DNA from: Verrucomicrobiota bacterium
Lineage (GTDB): Bacteria; Verrucomicrobiota; Verrucomicrobiia; Verrucomicrobiales; DEV007
DNA length: 64,000 bases
NCBI GenBank assembly: GCA_030625775.1
Contig: DAOUQC010000009.1
Span: 17,751-81,750 of the forward strand
Direction of reading: 5' to 3'
Of this stretch, positions 47,905 through 58,549 are shown one piece after another. Both the position numbers and the translations under genes were made by a program. Each line of letters begins with the position of its first letter. Position 1 is the stretch's first letter. Below the pieces are notes generated by a model. It had not been told where the DNA came from. It made no database searches and saw only the letters and a program-made list of their open reading frames with translations.

Positions 47905-48645
47905 TCACTTCACACCCCACGCACCTACTTTGGATTTTTTAGCTTGAGCCTCCAGTTTGTACAAACGCTTTTGCCTCCCTTTCCCCTGTCCTTGCTGGCC
48001 CGACTTTAATTTGGAATCCCCTGGCTGCATGAGACCCGATCCGTAATCATTTTTCCTGCCCGGTCCTTTGGTGTGGATACGAGCCAAACCATTTTCAATC
48101 AATTGCTCACACAAGAGGATCGGTTTTTCCTCTGTGGAACCCGGCAGCAATATGAAAGCGTAAAAACGCTCCCCCCCATACACGCTTTCCCATGTTGTAA
48201 GTGCGGTGAAAGATTTACCCTTCAATTGTTCTTCAGTGAAGGATTTGGCCTGCAAACCGACCTCTACCGTTTGCTGCGATGTAAGGCCACCGAAATACTT
48301 GCCCTGTTGCGCCACCCTTTTACGCTGATCCTCGTATCGATCTGACAGGTATTTCTCCGGAGCATCTACAAAATACAGCCTGAAGGTGTAATCATTCTTA
48401 CCATGTTTAACCAGAAAGCTATCCCCATCATTGCCCTTGTCCTCAACCCACTGACAATTTTCCATAATCTCATAGTTCCCCTTGTGTTTGGTCTGCGAAC
48501 TCGTTGATGGCTTGCTGTCTGCAGTCGAAAAATATTCCTCCTTCAAAGAGCTGCCGAATTTGGCCAATACGATAAAGGCCGCCGCAATTAAAATGGCGTA
48601 GGGCCGGATTTTTCTAGCAAAGTTGCTCTGACTTGATCTTGGCAT
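47905..48645 (-). CDS. Thermonuclease/SNase-like protein
   Basis: VEDKGNDGDSFLVKHGKNDYTFRLYFVDAPEKYLSDRYEDQ ... LIENGLARIHTKGP; N-terminal TM. Confidence 0.7.
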   Translation of the reverse strand: MPRSSQSNFARKIRPYAILIAAAFIVLAKFGSSLKEEYFSTADSKPSTSSQTKHKGNYEIMENCQWVEDKGNDGDSFLVKHGKNDYTFRLYFVDAPEKYLSDRYEDQRKRVAQQGKYFGGLTSQQTVEVGLQAKSFTEEQLKGKSFTALTTWESVYGGERFYAFILLPGSTEEKPILLCEQLIENGLARIHTKGPGRKNDYGSGLMQPGDSKLKSGQQGQGKGRQKRLYKLEAQAKKSKVGAWGVK

Positions 48646-48700
48646 GGTTCCAAAAATCGACTACTGTGGCAAATTCCTTCAATCAAAGCGAGCAAAGATA

Positions 48701-49312
48701 ATGAAAAAAAACCCGACTGACTGGGAGCAACATTACCAGAACAAAGATACCCCTTGGGATAAAGGACTGGCGGCTCCTGCTCTGACTGCTTTTCTGAAGG
48801 CAAAACAAATCCTGTACGGGCGAATCCTGGTTCCCGGCTGTGGGCTGGGACACGATGTGCGGGAATTGTCTGCAGCGGGAGGGAAGGACACCGAAGTCAT
48901 TGGACTCGACCTGTCCCCGACCGCCATGGAGCAGGCAAATGCCTTCACTAAAGTCGGTCGGGAACAATTTGTCGCAGGTGATTATTTTGATCTACCCGAA
49001 AAACTACTCGGCAGCTTTGATTGGATTTGGGAGCACACCTGCTTCTGTGCCATCGATCAGGATATGCGCGAAGAATATGTGAAAGCCTCGGCCAGCGCCT
49101 TGAAAACGGGTGGAAAATTGCTCGCCGTGTTTTATCTCAACCCCTACGATGAGGAGCACCCTCCCGGCGAAGGCCCCCCTCATGGCTGCACACGCGAAGA
49201 ACTGGAGGAACGGTTTGGCCTGTATTTTAAAATTACCGAACACTGGCAGCCTGATAAATCTTATCCGGGCCGTGAAGGCAAAGAATTGATGATGATTTTA
49301 CAAAAAAAATGA
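48701..49312 (+). CDS. SAM-dependent methyltransferase, thiopurine methyltransferase-like
   Basis: WEQHYQNKDTPWDKGLAAPAL, RILVPGCGLGHDVREL, VIGLDLSPTAMEQA. Confidence 0.85.
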   Translation: MKKNPTDWEQHYQNKDTPWDKGLAAPALTAFLKAKQILYGRILVPGCGLGHDVRELSAAGGKDTEVIGLDLSPTAMEQANAFTKVGREQFVAGDYFDLPEKLLGSFDWIWEHTCFCAIDQDMREEYVKASASALKTGGKLLAVFYLNPYDEEHPPGEGPPHGCTREELEERFGLYFKITEHWQPDKSYPGREGKELMMILQKK

Positions 49313-50010
49313 ACTTTTCAAATTGCCAGAACTCAACTGCCCTCGTCAAAATTTGCGGTATCACCCAGAGTGAACAAGCCCATCAAATTGTCGAGCTTGG
49401 AGCAGATGCCATCGGCATCAATTTCTGGCCAAAGTCAAAACGTTTTATCGAATTTGATGACGCCCAGGTATGGCTCGACGAACTGTCAAATAAAGTCATC
49501 CGCATCGGAGTTTTCGTAAACGCCGACCATGATCTAATCGCCCGCATGCTGGAGAGCAGCACCATCGATTACGCCCAGCTGCATGGAGACGAAAGCCCTG
49601 AAGAAGTGGATAGCTTACTGCAAAAAGGTCTGCCGGTTTACAAAGCTCTCGGCATCAAGGACACTGCCGATCTGGACAAAATTGACCGTTATCCAGGAGA
49701 GTTCATCCTGCTCGACGCTTACGCCCCCAGTGAATACGGCGGCACCGGCAAAGCCTTTGACTGGAATCTCGGACGCCTGGCCGTCGAACGTTTTGCGGAT
49801 CAGAAAAAAATTATCCTGGCAGGAGGCCTGACCCCTGACAATGTCGCCGAAGCCATCCAGCAAGTGCGCCCCTTCGCCATCGACACCGCCAGCGGCGTGG
49901 AATCCGGGACACCCGGCATCAAGGACCTAGACAAGGTCAGACAGTTTATTAACGCCGCAAGAGAAGATAACCATAGCCGAGCGGAGCGAACCGGAATAAA
50001 ATGGAGATAG
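49309..50010 (+). CDS. trpF: Phosphoribosylanthranilate isomerase
   Basis: VKICGITQSEQAHQIVELGADAIGINFWPKSKRFI, QLHGDESPEEV, LAGGLTPDNVAEAI, DTASGVESGTPGIKD. Confidence 0.93.
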   Translation: MNFSNCQNSTALVKICGITQSEQAHQIVELGADAIGINFWPKSKRFIEFDDAQVWLDELSNKVIRIGVFVNADHDLIARMLESSTIDYAQLHGDESPEEVDSLLQKGLPVYKALGIKDTADLDKIDRYPGEFILLDAYAPSEYGGTGKAFDWNLGRLAVERFADQKKIILAGGLTPDNVAEAIQQVRPFAIDTASGVESGTPGIKDLDKVRQFINAAREDNHSRAERTGIKWR

Positions 50011-50091
50011 ACGGAGGCAAATGCGCCAATAAACACTAATAAGAAAGGATTGACATATTCTATCTCCTAACTTCTAACTCCTCAATTCTCT

Positions 50092-50394
50092 ATGTACATT
50101 GCAATGAACCGTTTCCGTATCGCACCTGGTTTTGAAGAAGCCTTCGAAGAAATGTGGCGCACTAGAAAATCCTATCTGGATGAATTACCCGGCTTCAAAG
50201 CTTTCCATTTCCTGCGTGGCCCTAAGGATGACGACTGCACCCTTTATGTCTCACATTCAGTCTGGGCATCTCATGAAGCCTTCGAAGCCTGGACCAACTC
50301 CGACAGTTTCAAACAAGCCCACTCCAAAGCCAAATCCCCCGAAGGCATGCACCTCGGTCATCCCAATTTCGAGGGCTTTGAGGTGGTGGTGTAG
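50092..50394 (+). CDS. Antibiotic biosynthesis monooxygenase (ABM/HmoA-like) protein
   Basis: MYIAMNRFRIAPGFEEAFEEMWRTRKSYLDELPGFKAFHFLRG... W-x-S-H-EAFEAW. Confidence 0.78.
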   Translation: MYIAMNRFRIAPGFEEAFEEMWRTRKSYLDELPGFKAFHFLRGPKDDDCTLYVSHSVWASHEAFEAWTNSDSFKQAHSKAKSPEGMHLGHPNFEGFEVVV

Positions 50395-50444
50395 AGCTCT
50401 TCCTCCGTGTCTCCACGCCTCTGTGAGAACCTCTTATTCTTTTC

Positions 50445-51359
50445 CTATTTCATGCCTTTCGTGGTTCCCTCCATCTTCTCCCTGACCTCCCTCAAGTCGG
50501 GCAAAGCCTCACGATTCCCTCTTCTCCCGCACTTCAAAGCTGCTGCCGCACAGGCGAATCTCAATCTTTTTCCAATCACCCACTCCTGCATCGTCGCAAA
50601 GATCATCGCGCCAGCAAACACATCCCCTGCGCCATTCGTGTCGACAGCTTCCACCTTGAATGCTGGCTGCTCAATTTGCTCATCCCTGGAAAAATAACAT
50701 ACCCCTTCGGCACCACGCGTAATCGTCACCTCCTGTGGCCCCATTTCGAGTAATCGTTGTGCCCCTGATTCCAGATCATCCGTCCCAAACAAACGCGGAA
50801 CCAAACTCTCCGGACAGTTCAGTGTATCAACTCCGCTCAGTAATTTATCCAGGTCAGGCTTCGGTGATCCCAGATCCATGAACACCCGACCACCCGATTC
50901 CCTCATGACCCGCATCGCTTTGATCCCCGCTTCACCTGACCATCCATCCGAATGAAGGCAGTCATGCCCAGCAATAATTCTCTCATCAATTTCATCAGCC
51001 TCGATCACATGACTGCCACGATAACCGGCAACCGTACGCTTGCCGGTTTTCTGCTCAAGCCAGACATGGGCAAAACCCGTTCGCGAATCGCTGTGGCACA
51101 GCGGCACCTCAAAAACGACACCCTGCTCCCTCAAGTCCTCTTCGATCATTCCTCCATACTGATCCGCCGCCCACTTCCCTTGAAAAGTCGTCTCCATTCC
51201 AAACTTACGTAGCAGACACAAAGCTGTCGGCACCGGCCCTCCCACCTGGTAACGATCTTCCAGCACCTCCCCCTTGTGATCGTCCTTCGGCAGATGCTCG
51301 AGCACCACCTGATGATCAACCACGATCGTACCCAGTCCAAATATCGAAAACTTTTTCAC
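50445..51359 (-). CDS. PfkB-family carbohydrate kinase
   Basis: GGPVPTALCLLRKFGMETTFQGK, VDTNGAGDVFAGAMIFA. Confidence 0.85.
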   Translation of the reverse strand: MKKFSIFGLGTIVVDHQVVLEHLPKDDHKGEVLEDRYQVGGPVPTALCLLRKFGMETTFQGKWAADQYGGMIEEDLREQGVVFEVPLCHSDSRTGFAHVWLEQKTGKRTVAGYRGSHVIEADEIDERIIAGHDCLHSDGWSGEAGIKAMRVMRESGGRVFMDLGSPKPDLDKLLSGVDTLNCPESLVPRLFGTDDLESGAQRLLEMGPQEVTITRGAEGVCYFSRDEQIEQPAFKVEAVDTNGAGDVFAGAMIFATMQEWVIGKRLRFACAAAALKCGRRGNREALPDLREVREKMEGTTKGMK

Positions 51360-52327
51360 AAGATCAGCATGCAGTCCCCGTAACTATAAAAACGATAGCG
51401 TTCTTCGATTGCCCGGGCATAAGCTTCATCCATCAGCTCCTTACCCGCAAAAGCACTCACCATCATCAACAATGTCGAACCCGGGAGATGAAAATTGGTC
51501 AACATCACATCAACCACACTAAACTTGCACGGCGGGTAAATAAAAATATCCGTCTCTCCCTGCATTGCCATCAAACCTCCCTGACGGCCGCAATGTTCCA
51601 ACACCCGTGCCACTGTAGTTCCAACTGCCACCACTCTCTGCGCCTTGGCAATCTGTTCCACCGCTTCAGCTCCCAAAACAAAGTTTTCAGAATGCATCAC
51701 ATGATCCTCCACCTCATCCACCCGCACCGGTTGAAAAGTGCCCACTCCCACATGCAAGGTCACAAAAGTATGGGCAAAGCCCTGCAAAATTTCAGGAGTG
51801 AAATGTAAGCCCGCTGTTGGCGCGGCAATCGCACCCTCGTAACGATTGTAAACGGTTTGATAGCGCTCCCGGTCCATCTGATCATCATCGCGCCCCATGT
51901 AGTGAGGCAGAGCCAGGTGGCCAAAATTTACCTCGTCCACCTCCTTATCAAATTGTATCAAGCGATCCCCGCTTTCCAGAACCTCCTCCACCACCCCCGT
52001 CGACTCACCGATCTCGATCCTGCGTCCCATCTTCATCCTCTTACCCGGCTTCACCATACAGATCCACTTCGTCGCTGAAAGCTTTTCCAACCTTAACAAC
52101 TCAATCTTCCCGTCATTGGAAAAATAGCGTGCGGGAACGACCCGGGTATCATTCAATACCAATAGATCTTCATCACCCAGGTAGTCCGGCAGGTCGGCAA
52201 AACTCCGATGTTCAATCGTTCCCTGACTTCGATTCACGATCATCATGCGGGACTGCCCCCGCTCATCAGGTGGACGATCGGCGATCAATTCCGCCGGCAG
52301 TTCATACTCAAAATCACTGGTTCTCAT
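51356..52327 (-). CDS. queA: tRNA preQ1(34) S-adenosylmethionine ribosyltransferase-isomerase
   Basis: FEYELPAELIADRPPDERGQSRMMIVNR, VLNDTRVVPARYF, GAIAAPTAGLHFT, TNFHLPGSTLLMMVSAFAG. Confidence 0.94.
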   Translation of the reverse strand: MRTSDFEYELPAELIADRPPDERGQSRMMIVNRSQGTIEHRSFADLPDYLGDEDLLVLNDTRVVPARYFSNDGKIELLRLEKLSATKWICMVKPGKRMKMGRRIEIGESTGVVEEVLESGDRLIQFDKEVDEVNFGHLALPHYMGRDDDQMDRERYQTVYNRYEGAIAAPTAGLHFTPEILQGFAHTFVTLHVGVGTFQPVRVDEVEDHVMHSENFVLGAEAVEQIAKAQRVVAVGTTVARVLEHCGRQGGLMAMQGETDIFIYPPCKFSVVDVMLTNFHLPGSTLLMMVSAFAGKELMDEAYARAIEERYRFYSYGDCMLIL

Positions 52328-52386
52328 AAAAAACTATCCCTCACCCCCCGGGCGAATCACCGGACAGACACTCCGGAATGTAAGAC

Positions 52387-52399
52387 GGAATGCCATTCC
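52387..52399. repeat. Short palindrome GGAATG-C-CATTCC
   Basis: 6-bp arms just upstream of queA start. Confidence 0.5.
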
Positions 52400-52497
52400 C
52401 TCTATTTTCACAACATACGATTCAAAGGATTGGCAAGGCCTTCTACCGTGTTTACACAAACTCGGAAATACATTCCAAACCTATTCATCACTTCCAG

Positions 52498-54999
52498 CTA
52501 AGCATCAAGTGCCTTGAAACCCAAAGTTTGTGCCACTTCTTTAATCCGCTTCTTCACCCGCGACAACTGTATTCGCCTCGCCACAGTCGGAGCCATGAAA
52601 AGCAGTAACAAAACCAGGCCCACCCAAAGGTTCAAGCCCTCAAAACGCCACATCAATCCCGCAGCCAGAAAAACCGCAAAACGTGCGGCGCTGGTCAAAA
52701 AATTGGAGCGTCCTTCAAGTCTCACCCAGGTGAGGCATTTCTCGTCTGCATGATATTCCGTAACCGTCACCACGCGGATCGACCACAGCACACTGGAGAG
52801 GATTTCCAGATCCCATGAACGCCAACCATCGCCCACCGAAAACTGGGTTCCTTCTTCTGCCCACGTGTTTTGCAGATTCGATAACAAATCATCCCTGAGC
52901 AAACCTTCCTCACTCCAGAAACCAAAACGAAGTGGACGCCGCCACCATCCCAGGCGGGGAAAAAACAATGGTTTATTTAATGGCGGCAGGCCACTGGGCA
53001 GGCGGGCATAACGCAGACTGCCCAGATAACGCCTCATGCCTCGATTCAGCGGCTGGATCAAAGCCAGCCCACTCACCACGATCCGAGCAGACAAACAATC
53101 AAAGGGAGCAGTGATTTTTGCCTTCACCCCGAAACGCAAGGCGGTGATCACAGTTGCCGCCAACATCAAAAACGACAACAATGCCGCCAGGGGAAAAATA
53201 AACCCAAGCACACCGGCAACCAAAGCCAGCAACACCCACTGGAAGCTGCTCACCACGTAACCCCAGCCCCAGGTTCCGCTGGTATAGATCGACTGAAAAG
53301 GCGCGTAACCAAAAGGTCCCTGGTAAATTCTCGCCGACCGCCCGATGTCAGCAGCAAAAGTCTGGTCGTAAACAAACCCCTTCCACCTCGCTCCTCCTAT
53401 CGTCCCGAAACGATCCGGATGACGGGGGATCAACATCGCCTCAGCTCTACCATAACCTGCTTGTTGGCGCAAATAGTCCCTGACCCTGAAACGACGATAA
53501 TGCCACACCATCGCTGCCCCGTGGAATCCTATACGATAAGCGTGATTCTGAAGACGCCAGCAAAAATCCACATCATCACCCGCCGTCCTGAACTCCTCAC
53601 GAAAACCTCCGATTGACTCAAAAGCCTCTTTCCTAACGGCCAGATTGCAGCCCGGAATATGCTCCGCCTGCTCATCACTCAGCAACACGTGTGCAGGTCC
53701 ACCCGGTGATGCCACCACACAGGCCTGCTCCTGGGTAAGCGGCCGGGGTGATATATTAGGCCCCCCCATGGCCGCAAAATCCCCCCCGGCAAAACCTTCC
53801 GCCAGATATAGCAACCATTCTTCATCCGCCGCGCAATCATCATCAGTATAAACCAGCACATCACCAGTGGCCTCTCGTGCACCCAGGTTACGGGCCGCAC
53901 TCAGCCCGCTATGCTCCATCCCGACGTGACGCACCGATGGGAATTTTTTCGTAATTTTTTCAACCCCCTCATCTGCCCCGTCATTGATCAGTAAAATCTC
54001 GTAATCAGGGTAGCTGATCTTAGTCAGCGAAAGCAGGCACTCTTCAAGTGTGCGAAACCCCCGATAGGTGCAAACAATCACCGAAAACCGCAAGCCCGAA
54101 TCCCGCCCGATACCATCACCTGGTGATTCAATACCCCCCCAGGCAGCTTGCAACTGATCAAAAGCCGCTTTGCGGCTTCCGTCGCGTCGGAGCAAACCGA
54201 AATCCCAGTCCATGATCTCTTTCCCACCTCGATACCAGCGATCTGAAAAAGCAAAAACCGTTGTGCCCGCCACTCCAGCCCGGCAGCAGGCCTCCACATG
54301 CCACGATAGAATTTCAGCTTGCCTGGATTCTCCATGATGCTGGGAATCCACACCAAACTCAGTGACCAACAAAGGCAGGTCGCCCGCCACATTTTGCAAA
54401 TGCCTGAGATAGTGAGTGAAAACTTCACGGTCCTCCAGATAGATGTTAAAGGCAGAAAAATCCGCATTCCTCACCATCAGGTATTCACTGGTTGGATAGT
54501 TTGCGTAGGCAAACATGGCTCCAGAATCCACAGCTCTACCACTCGTTATCAAATGCTCGAGCGCTCTTCTGACCTTTTCTGCTCCCATCCACCTCACCAG
54601 AGTTGCAGGAATTTCATTGCCCACAAGATAAGCCAACACCCCGGGATGCCCATGAAACAACTCAACAGTCGACAGCAGGGAGTCCCGTGCATCCTTCAAA
54701 ATCTCTTCATTCTCCAGAAAATCCACATGCTGCGCCCAGGGAATACCGATGATCACCCGCAGGCCCAGATCCATACAACTGTCTACAAAATCCAGCGGGG
54801 GCACTTCGTAAACACGCAGGGTATTGGCACCCACATCGACCACCGATTGCAAATACTCCGCCAAGTCCTGCCCCACCGGAAGGGTGCGACCTTCTGCATC
54901 GGGCGGAAAAGGGCCAAAACTCACCGCTTTGACAAAAAAACGACCATCGCCGTCACGGAAAAACTTGCCCGACGCGGCGATCCGGTTCACACCGGGCAC
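52498..54999 (-). CDS. Glycoside hydrolase-like TIM barrel fused to GT2 glycosyltransferase with C-terminal TM helices
   Basis: N-terminal GH-A-clan-like VGNEIP and VTEFGVDS; central FSVIVCTYRGFRTLEECLLSL...YTDDDCAADEEW...GGFREEFRTAGDDVDFCWRL (GT2). Confidence 0.82.
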   Translation of the reverse strand: MPGVNRIAASGKFFRDGDGRFFVKAVSFGPFPPDAEGRTLPVGQDLAEYLQSVVDVGANTLRVYEVPPLDFVDSCMDLGLRVIIGIPWAQHVDFLENEEILKDARDSLLSTVELFHGHPGVLAYLVGNEIPATLVRWMGAEKVRRALEHLITSGRAVDSGAMFAYANYPTSEYLMVRNADFSAFNIYLEDREVFTHYLRHLQNVAGDLPLLVTEFGVDSQHHGESRQAEILSWHVEACCRAGVAGTTVFAFSDRWYRGGKEIMDWDFGLLRRDGSRKAAFDQLQAAWGGIESPGDGIGRDSGLRFSVIVCTYRGFRTLEECLLSLTKISYPDYEILLINDGADEGVEKITKKFPSVRHVGMEHSGLSAARNLGAREATGDVLVYTDDDCAADEEWLLYLAEGFAGGDFAAMGGPNISPRPLTQEQACVVASPGGPAHVLLSDEQAEHIPGCNLAVRKEAFESIGGFREEFRTAGDDVDFCWRLQNHAYRIGFHGAAMVWHYRRFRVRDYLRQQAGYGRAEAMLIPRHPDRFGTIGGARWKGFVYDQTFAADIGRSARIYQGPFGYAPFQSIYTSGTWGWGYVVSSFQWVLLALVAGVLGFIFPLAALLSFLMLAATVITALRFGVKAKITAPFDCLSARIVVSGLALIQPLNRGMRRYLGSLRYARLPSGLPPLNKPLFFPRLGWWRRPLRFGFWSEEGLLRDDLLSNLQNTWAEEGTQFSVGDGWRSWDLEILSSVLWSIRVVTVTEYHADEKCLTWVRLEGRSNFLTSAARFAVFLAAGLMWRFEGLNLWVGLVLLLLFMAPTVARRIQLSRVKKRIKEVAQTLGFKALDA

Positions 55000-55328
55000 C
55001 TTCGCTGGCTCTGCAGGTTTTTTTTCTGGATGAAAGGATTCGATAATGACTTACCTAAAAGACGCCAATCTACCCCTGTTTATTCATCATCCAAGCACCA
55101 CATGAGGCATTTTCTTCACCCACCCCTGTCCTTCCCTTTGGCGCATTAGTCTAATTGGAATGTTCCCCTGTAAAACGGGTTGCCTATTCTGTTTACTCGA
55201 ATGCCCAGGAAACAACGGAATGCCATTGACTTTGTCTATCTACTCTCCGCTCCGGCCCCATTCGACAATAGCCCATCGTTTCGCAAGTATTGAAAAGCAC
55301 AGGCAAAGGCTGCAAACCCTTCCCCCCT

Positions 55329-55997
55329 TCAACAAACCGCCATCATCGGCTCACGCAGTTTAATCATGCCCCGCCGGATCCGGGCTTTGATCGTACCCAC
55401 CGGGTGCCCGAGATGCCTGGCAATTTCGTTCTGGGTCATGCCTTTGAAAAAGGCCAACTCAATCGCTTCCCGTTGATCTTTTGACAATTTGTTCACTTCC
55501 TCTCTCACCGCCCGGCATTTTTCACGCCTGTCGGCAAGCTCATACCCATGCACCTGTTCTTCTCCTCTTTCCGGAACCAAAGAGCGATCCTCCCGATACT
55601 CTTTAACCCAGCGACTACGGCGCTGTTTTGCCCGCAAACGATCAATGGCGCAATTCCTCGCCATCGAAACCAACCAGGTGATCACCCGGCCTTTGTCCGC
55701 CCGATACTGATGCGCACATACCCAAATCCGAGTACTCACATCCTGAAAAACATCCTCGGTTTCATCAGAGTCATTCAACACCTTGTAAACCGTTGAGCAA
55801 ATCAGACCCTTATAACGTGCCAACAAGCGCTTAAAATCCAACCGATCTCCATTAGCGATATTTTCCAGCCAATCCCCGTCTTCCCTGTTCACTCCTGTCT
55901 CACGACGCGGCGATCTTCTCGGGGAAACTCCCTCATTTGTTTTGATTCCAATTATTTCCGGAGCTCCGGCATCCAGCAGCGAGTAGATTGTCCTCAT
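55329..55997 (-). CDS. RNA polymerase sigma-70 factor, ECF subfamily
   Basis: DETEDVFQDVSTRIWV, MARNCAIDRLRAKQRR, LSKDQREAIELAFFKGMTQNEIARHLGHPVGTIKARIRRGMIKLRE. Confidence 0.9.
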   Translation of the reverse strand: MRTIYSLLDAGAPEIIGIKTNEGVSPRRSPRRETGVNREDGDWLENIANGDRLDFKRLLARYKGLICSTVYKVLNDSDETEDVFQDVSTRIWVCAHQYRADKGRVITWLVSMARNCAIDRLRAKQRRSRWVKEYREDRSLVPERGEEQVHGYELADRREKCRAVREEVNKLSKDQREAIELAFFKGMTQNEIARHLGHPVGTIKARIRRGMIKLREPMMAVC

Positions 55998-56240
55998 ATT
56001 ATATTTAATAATATAGATATGAGTTATTTATCAATAAATTTCTTTATAAGAGTTTCTTATGTAGGAGTTATTAACTTGTGCTATTTCTAATACCCTACTA
56101 TTTCTCAAGGAAAATCCGTCACTGATTGCGAAATGCCGCCCCATATCAACCAGAATATCACCTCTCTTCACCGCAAGGAATGTCTATCCGTTTATCCCAA
56201 TGCCTCGAAACCACGCAATGCCATTGTGCTCTACTACTAC

Positions 56241-56257
56241 GCAATGCAAAGCATTGC
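56241..56257. repeat. Short palindrome GCAATGC-AAA-GCATTGC
   Basis: 7-bp perfect arms downstream of the sulfatase gene. Confidence 0.6.
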
Positions 56258-56289
56258 TCTCGATCTTGATCTCGGAACCTCAATCCAAT

Positions 56290-58083
56290 TCAGTCTTGGC
56301 GCGTCAACATGATCAGGCGAAAATCCATCACTTGGGAACCGGGGATTTTCAGCGCGCGCAGGGTCAACTCACCTTTACCCTTCTCAAGGCGCATGGTACC
56401 CAGCTTCAGGGACTTGAAGTACTTCACGTCCCCTTCCGTATTATCAATCTTGTTGTGCTTCGCTCCGTGCAGGGGAGGATCATGGGCCTCACTGATCTTT
56501 CCCGTGAGCTTATTGTCATTGAAAGCCAGTTCGATGATCGATCCCACATCTGCCACCGGGCAGGTATAGAGTATCTCAACTTCAAAATTTCCCGTAGCCG
56601 GCACCTCCGCATCCCAGGTGATTTTGTCATCCAGCTTCGTCCAGTTTTTAAAATACGAGCAATTCGGCGGACGTGCCGAACGCTCAATACCTCCATGCGC
56701 AATTCCGTCGCGGGCGGGAATCTGGGTATATTTGTAATCCGGGTGACCGATCAAAAACGGCCGCCCTCCCTTTTTATAAGTCGGCACGGTTGCCTCACGC
56801 CAATCCTTCGCCACCTTGCGTAAACGCGCGGCCTGCTGCGGGTATTGATCCGCCACATCCTGATCCTGTCCTGGATCTTTCTCTATCTCAAAAAGCTTGT
56901 CTTTATGATCCAGGCGAAATTTCTGCGAGCGCACACTCACACGTTCTCCGTTTTTCCCGCCCCATTGATTGATTAGAATCCGATCCTTCCAGCTTACCGG
57001 CTTCCCCATCAACAGCGGCTTCAAACTGATCCCATCGAGCGGCTTTTCACTCACCATTTTAATGCCTGCCAGATCGGTCAAAGTCGGCAACAGATCAATC
57101 GCCGCCCCGATCTGCTCGATTTTTTTACCCTTGGCAATTTTTCCCGGCCACCGAATTAATAAAGGAGAGCGCACCCCGCCTTCATCCGTCGAACCTTTTT
57201 TTCCCCTCATGCCTCCGTTCCAACGCCAGCCATTGGGGCCATTGTCACAGAAATACAGGACGATGGTATTTTCCGCCAGCTTGAGATCATCCAACTTCTT
57301 CAGCAGACGCGCCACATTCCAATCAATATTTTCACACATCGCCAATGCCGCCTGCGTATGCACGATCTTTTCTTTTTCCGGATCCCTGTTCTTCAGACCC
57401 AAGTTCTGATCCTTGTGTTTGTCCCAGAATTTATCCGGGACCTGCATCGGCGAGTGCGGTGTATTAAAAGGGATATAAGCAAAAAACGGCTTGTCCTTGT
57501 TCTTTTCGATGAAGGCCATCGCCTTATTGGTGAAGTCATCAATGATGAAACCTTCCCCACGCACCAACTGGCCATTATGCTCCAGCATCGGGTCAAAATA
57601 ATTGCCCCAATGCCCCGAGCAAAAACCGTAATATTCGTCAAATCCGCGACCATTGGGATGATAGGGGTACTGCATGCCATTGTGCCACTTACCAAAAGCG
57701 CCGGTTGCATAACCCGCAGCCTTGAAACTGTCGGCGATTGTTTTTTCATCGAGATTCAAGCGCTCCCCCCCAGCCGAAGTACTGTAAACACCACCTCGCG
57801 CATGATAACGCCCGGTCAGGAATTCCGCCCGTGTGGGAGAACAGACTGCACAGACAAAAAAGCGCTCAAAGCTGGCACCATCCCTTGCCAATCCGTCAAT
57901 GGTCGGCGTCTTCAGGTTGCTGTTACCATTCAGGCTCAAGTCACCCCAACCCTGGTCATCGGTCAATATAACCACGATATTTGGTGGTTTATTCTCCGAA
58001 TAAGAACTCGTCACCAAAAATAAAACTGCCAGAATGGACAAACAGAATCTCACTAAAAAAAAGGGGGTTTTCATTATTATCAA
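56290..58083 (-). CDS. Sulfatase, formylglycine-type
   Basis: [38 protein letters not shown] (C-S-P-T-R modification motif), C-terminal beta domain. Confidence 0.92.
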   Translation of the reverse strand: MIIMKTPFFLVRFCLSILAVLFLVTSSYSENKPPNIVVILTDDQGWGDLSLNGNSNLKTPTIDGLARDGASFERFFVCAVCSPTRAEFLTGRYHARGGVYSTSAGGERLNLDEKTIADSFKAAGYATGAFGKWHNGMQYPYHPNGRGFDEYYGFCSGHWGNYFDPMLEHNGQLVRGEGFIIDDFTNKAMAFIEKNKDKPFFAYIPFNTPHSPMQVPDKFWDKHKDQNLGLKNRDPEKEKIVHTQAALAMCENIDWNVARLLKKLDDLKLAENTIVLYFCDNGPNGWRWNGGMRGKKGSTDEGGVRSPLLIRWPGKIAKGKKIEQIGAAIDLLPTLTDLAGIKMVSEKPLDGISLKPLLMGKPVSWKDRILINQWGGKNGERVSVRSQKFRLDHKDKLFEIEKDPGQDQDVADQYPQQAARLRKVAKDWREATVPTYKKGGRPFLIGHPDYKYTQIPARDGIAHGGIERSARPPNCSYFKNWTKLDDKITWDAEVPATGNFEVEILYTCPVADVGSIIELAFNDNKLTGKISEAHDPPLHGAKHNKIDNTEGDVKYFKSLKLGTMRLEKGKGELTLRALKIPGSQVMDFRLIMLTRQD

Positions 58084-58250
58084 TCAGCTTGAATTACAGG
58101 CCTTAAACGGTCACAATATATGAACTCGAATATTCATCAACTTTGTTGCGTGGCGCAATCAGGCCATCTCTGTAATAGACTCAACGGAAAATTGATGCCC
58201 CATTAGAGCCAGAAATAGAGTAATTTAAAAAACTGTAAAACGAAAAGATC

Positions 58251-58523
58251 ATGGCAAAAGCAATGATGGACCCCGAAGAGGTAAGACGTTTCGCTGAGGA
58301 GCTGAAGCGTTTCAATGGTGATCTACAACACCGGCTGACCTCGCTGCAAGCCCGCTTCTCCTCCCTCGGTGAGAGCTGGCAGGATCAGGAAAATGAAAAA
58401 TACAGTGAAGAATTCAAAGTCACTGTAAAAGCCCTCAAAAAATTCGTCGAAGCCTCCAACCAACACGTGCCCTTCCTGCTGCGAAAGGCGCAACGCATCG
58501 AGGATTATCTCGAGCAACGCTGA
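58251..58523 (+). CDS. WXG100-like small helical protein (WQD motif)
   Basis: 90 aa two-helix protein with central LGESWQDQENEKYSEEF. Confidence 0.72.
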   Translation: MAKAMMDPEEVRRFAEELKRFNGDLQHRLTSLQARFSSLGESWQDQENEKYSEEFKVTVKALKKFVEASNQHVPFLLRKAQRIEDYLEQR

Positions 58524-58549
58524 TTCCTAATTTTTAATTCATAATTCTA

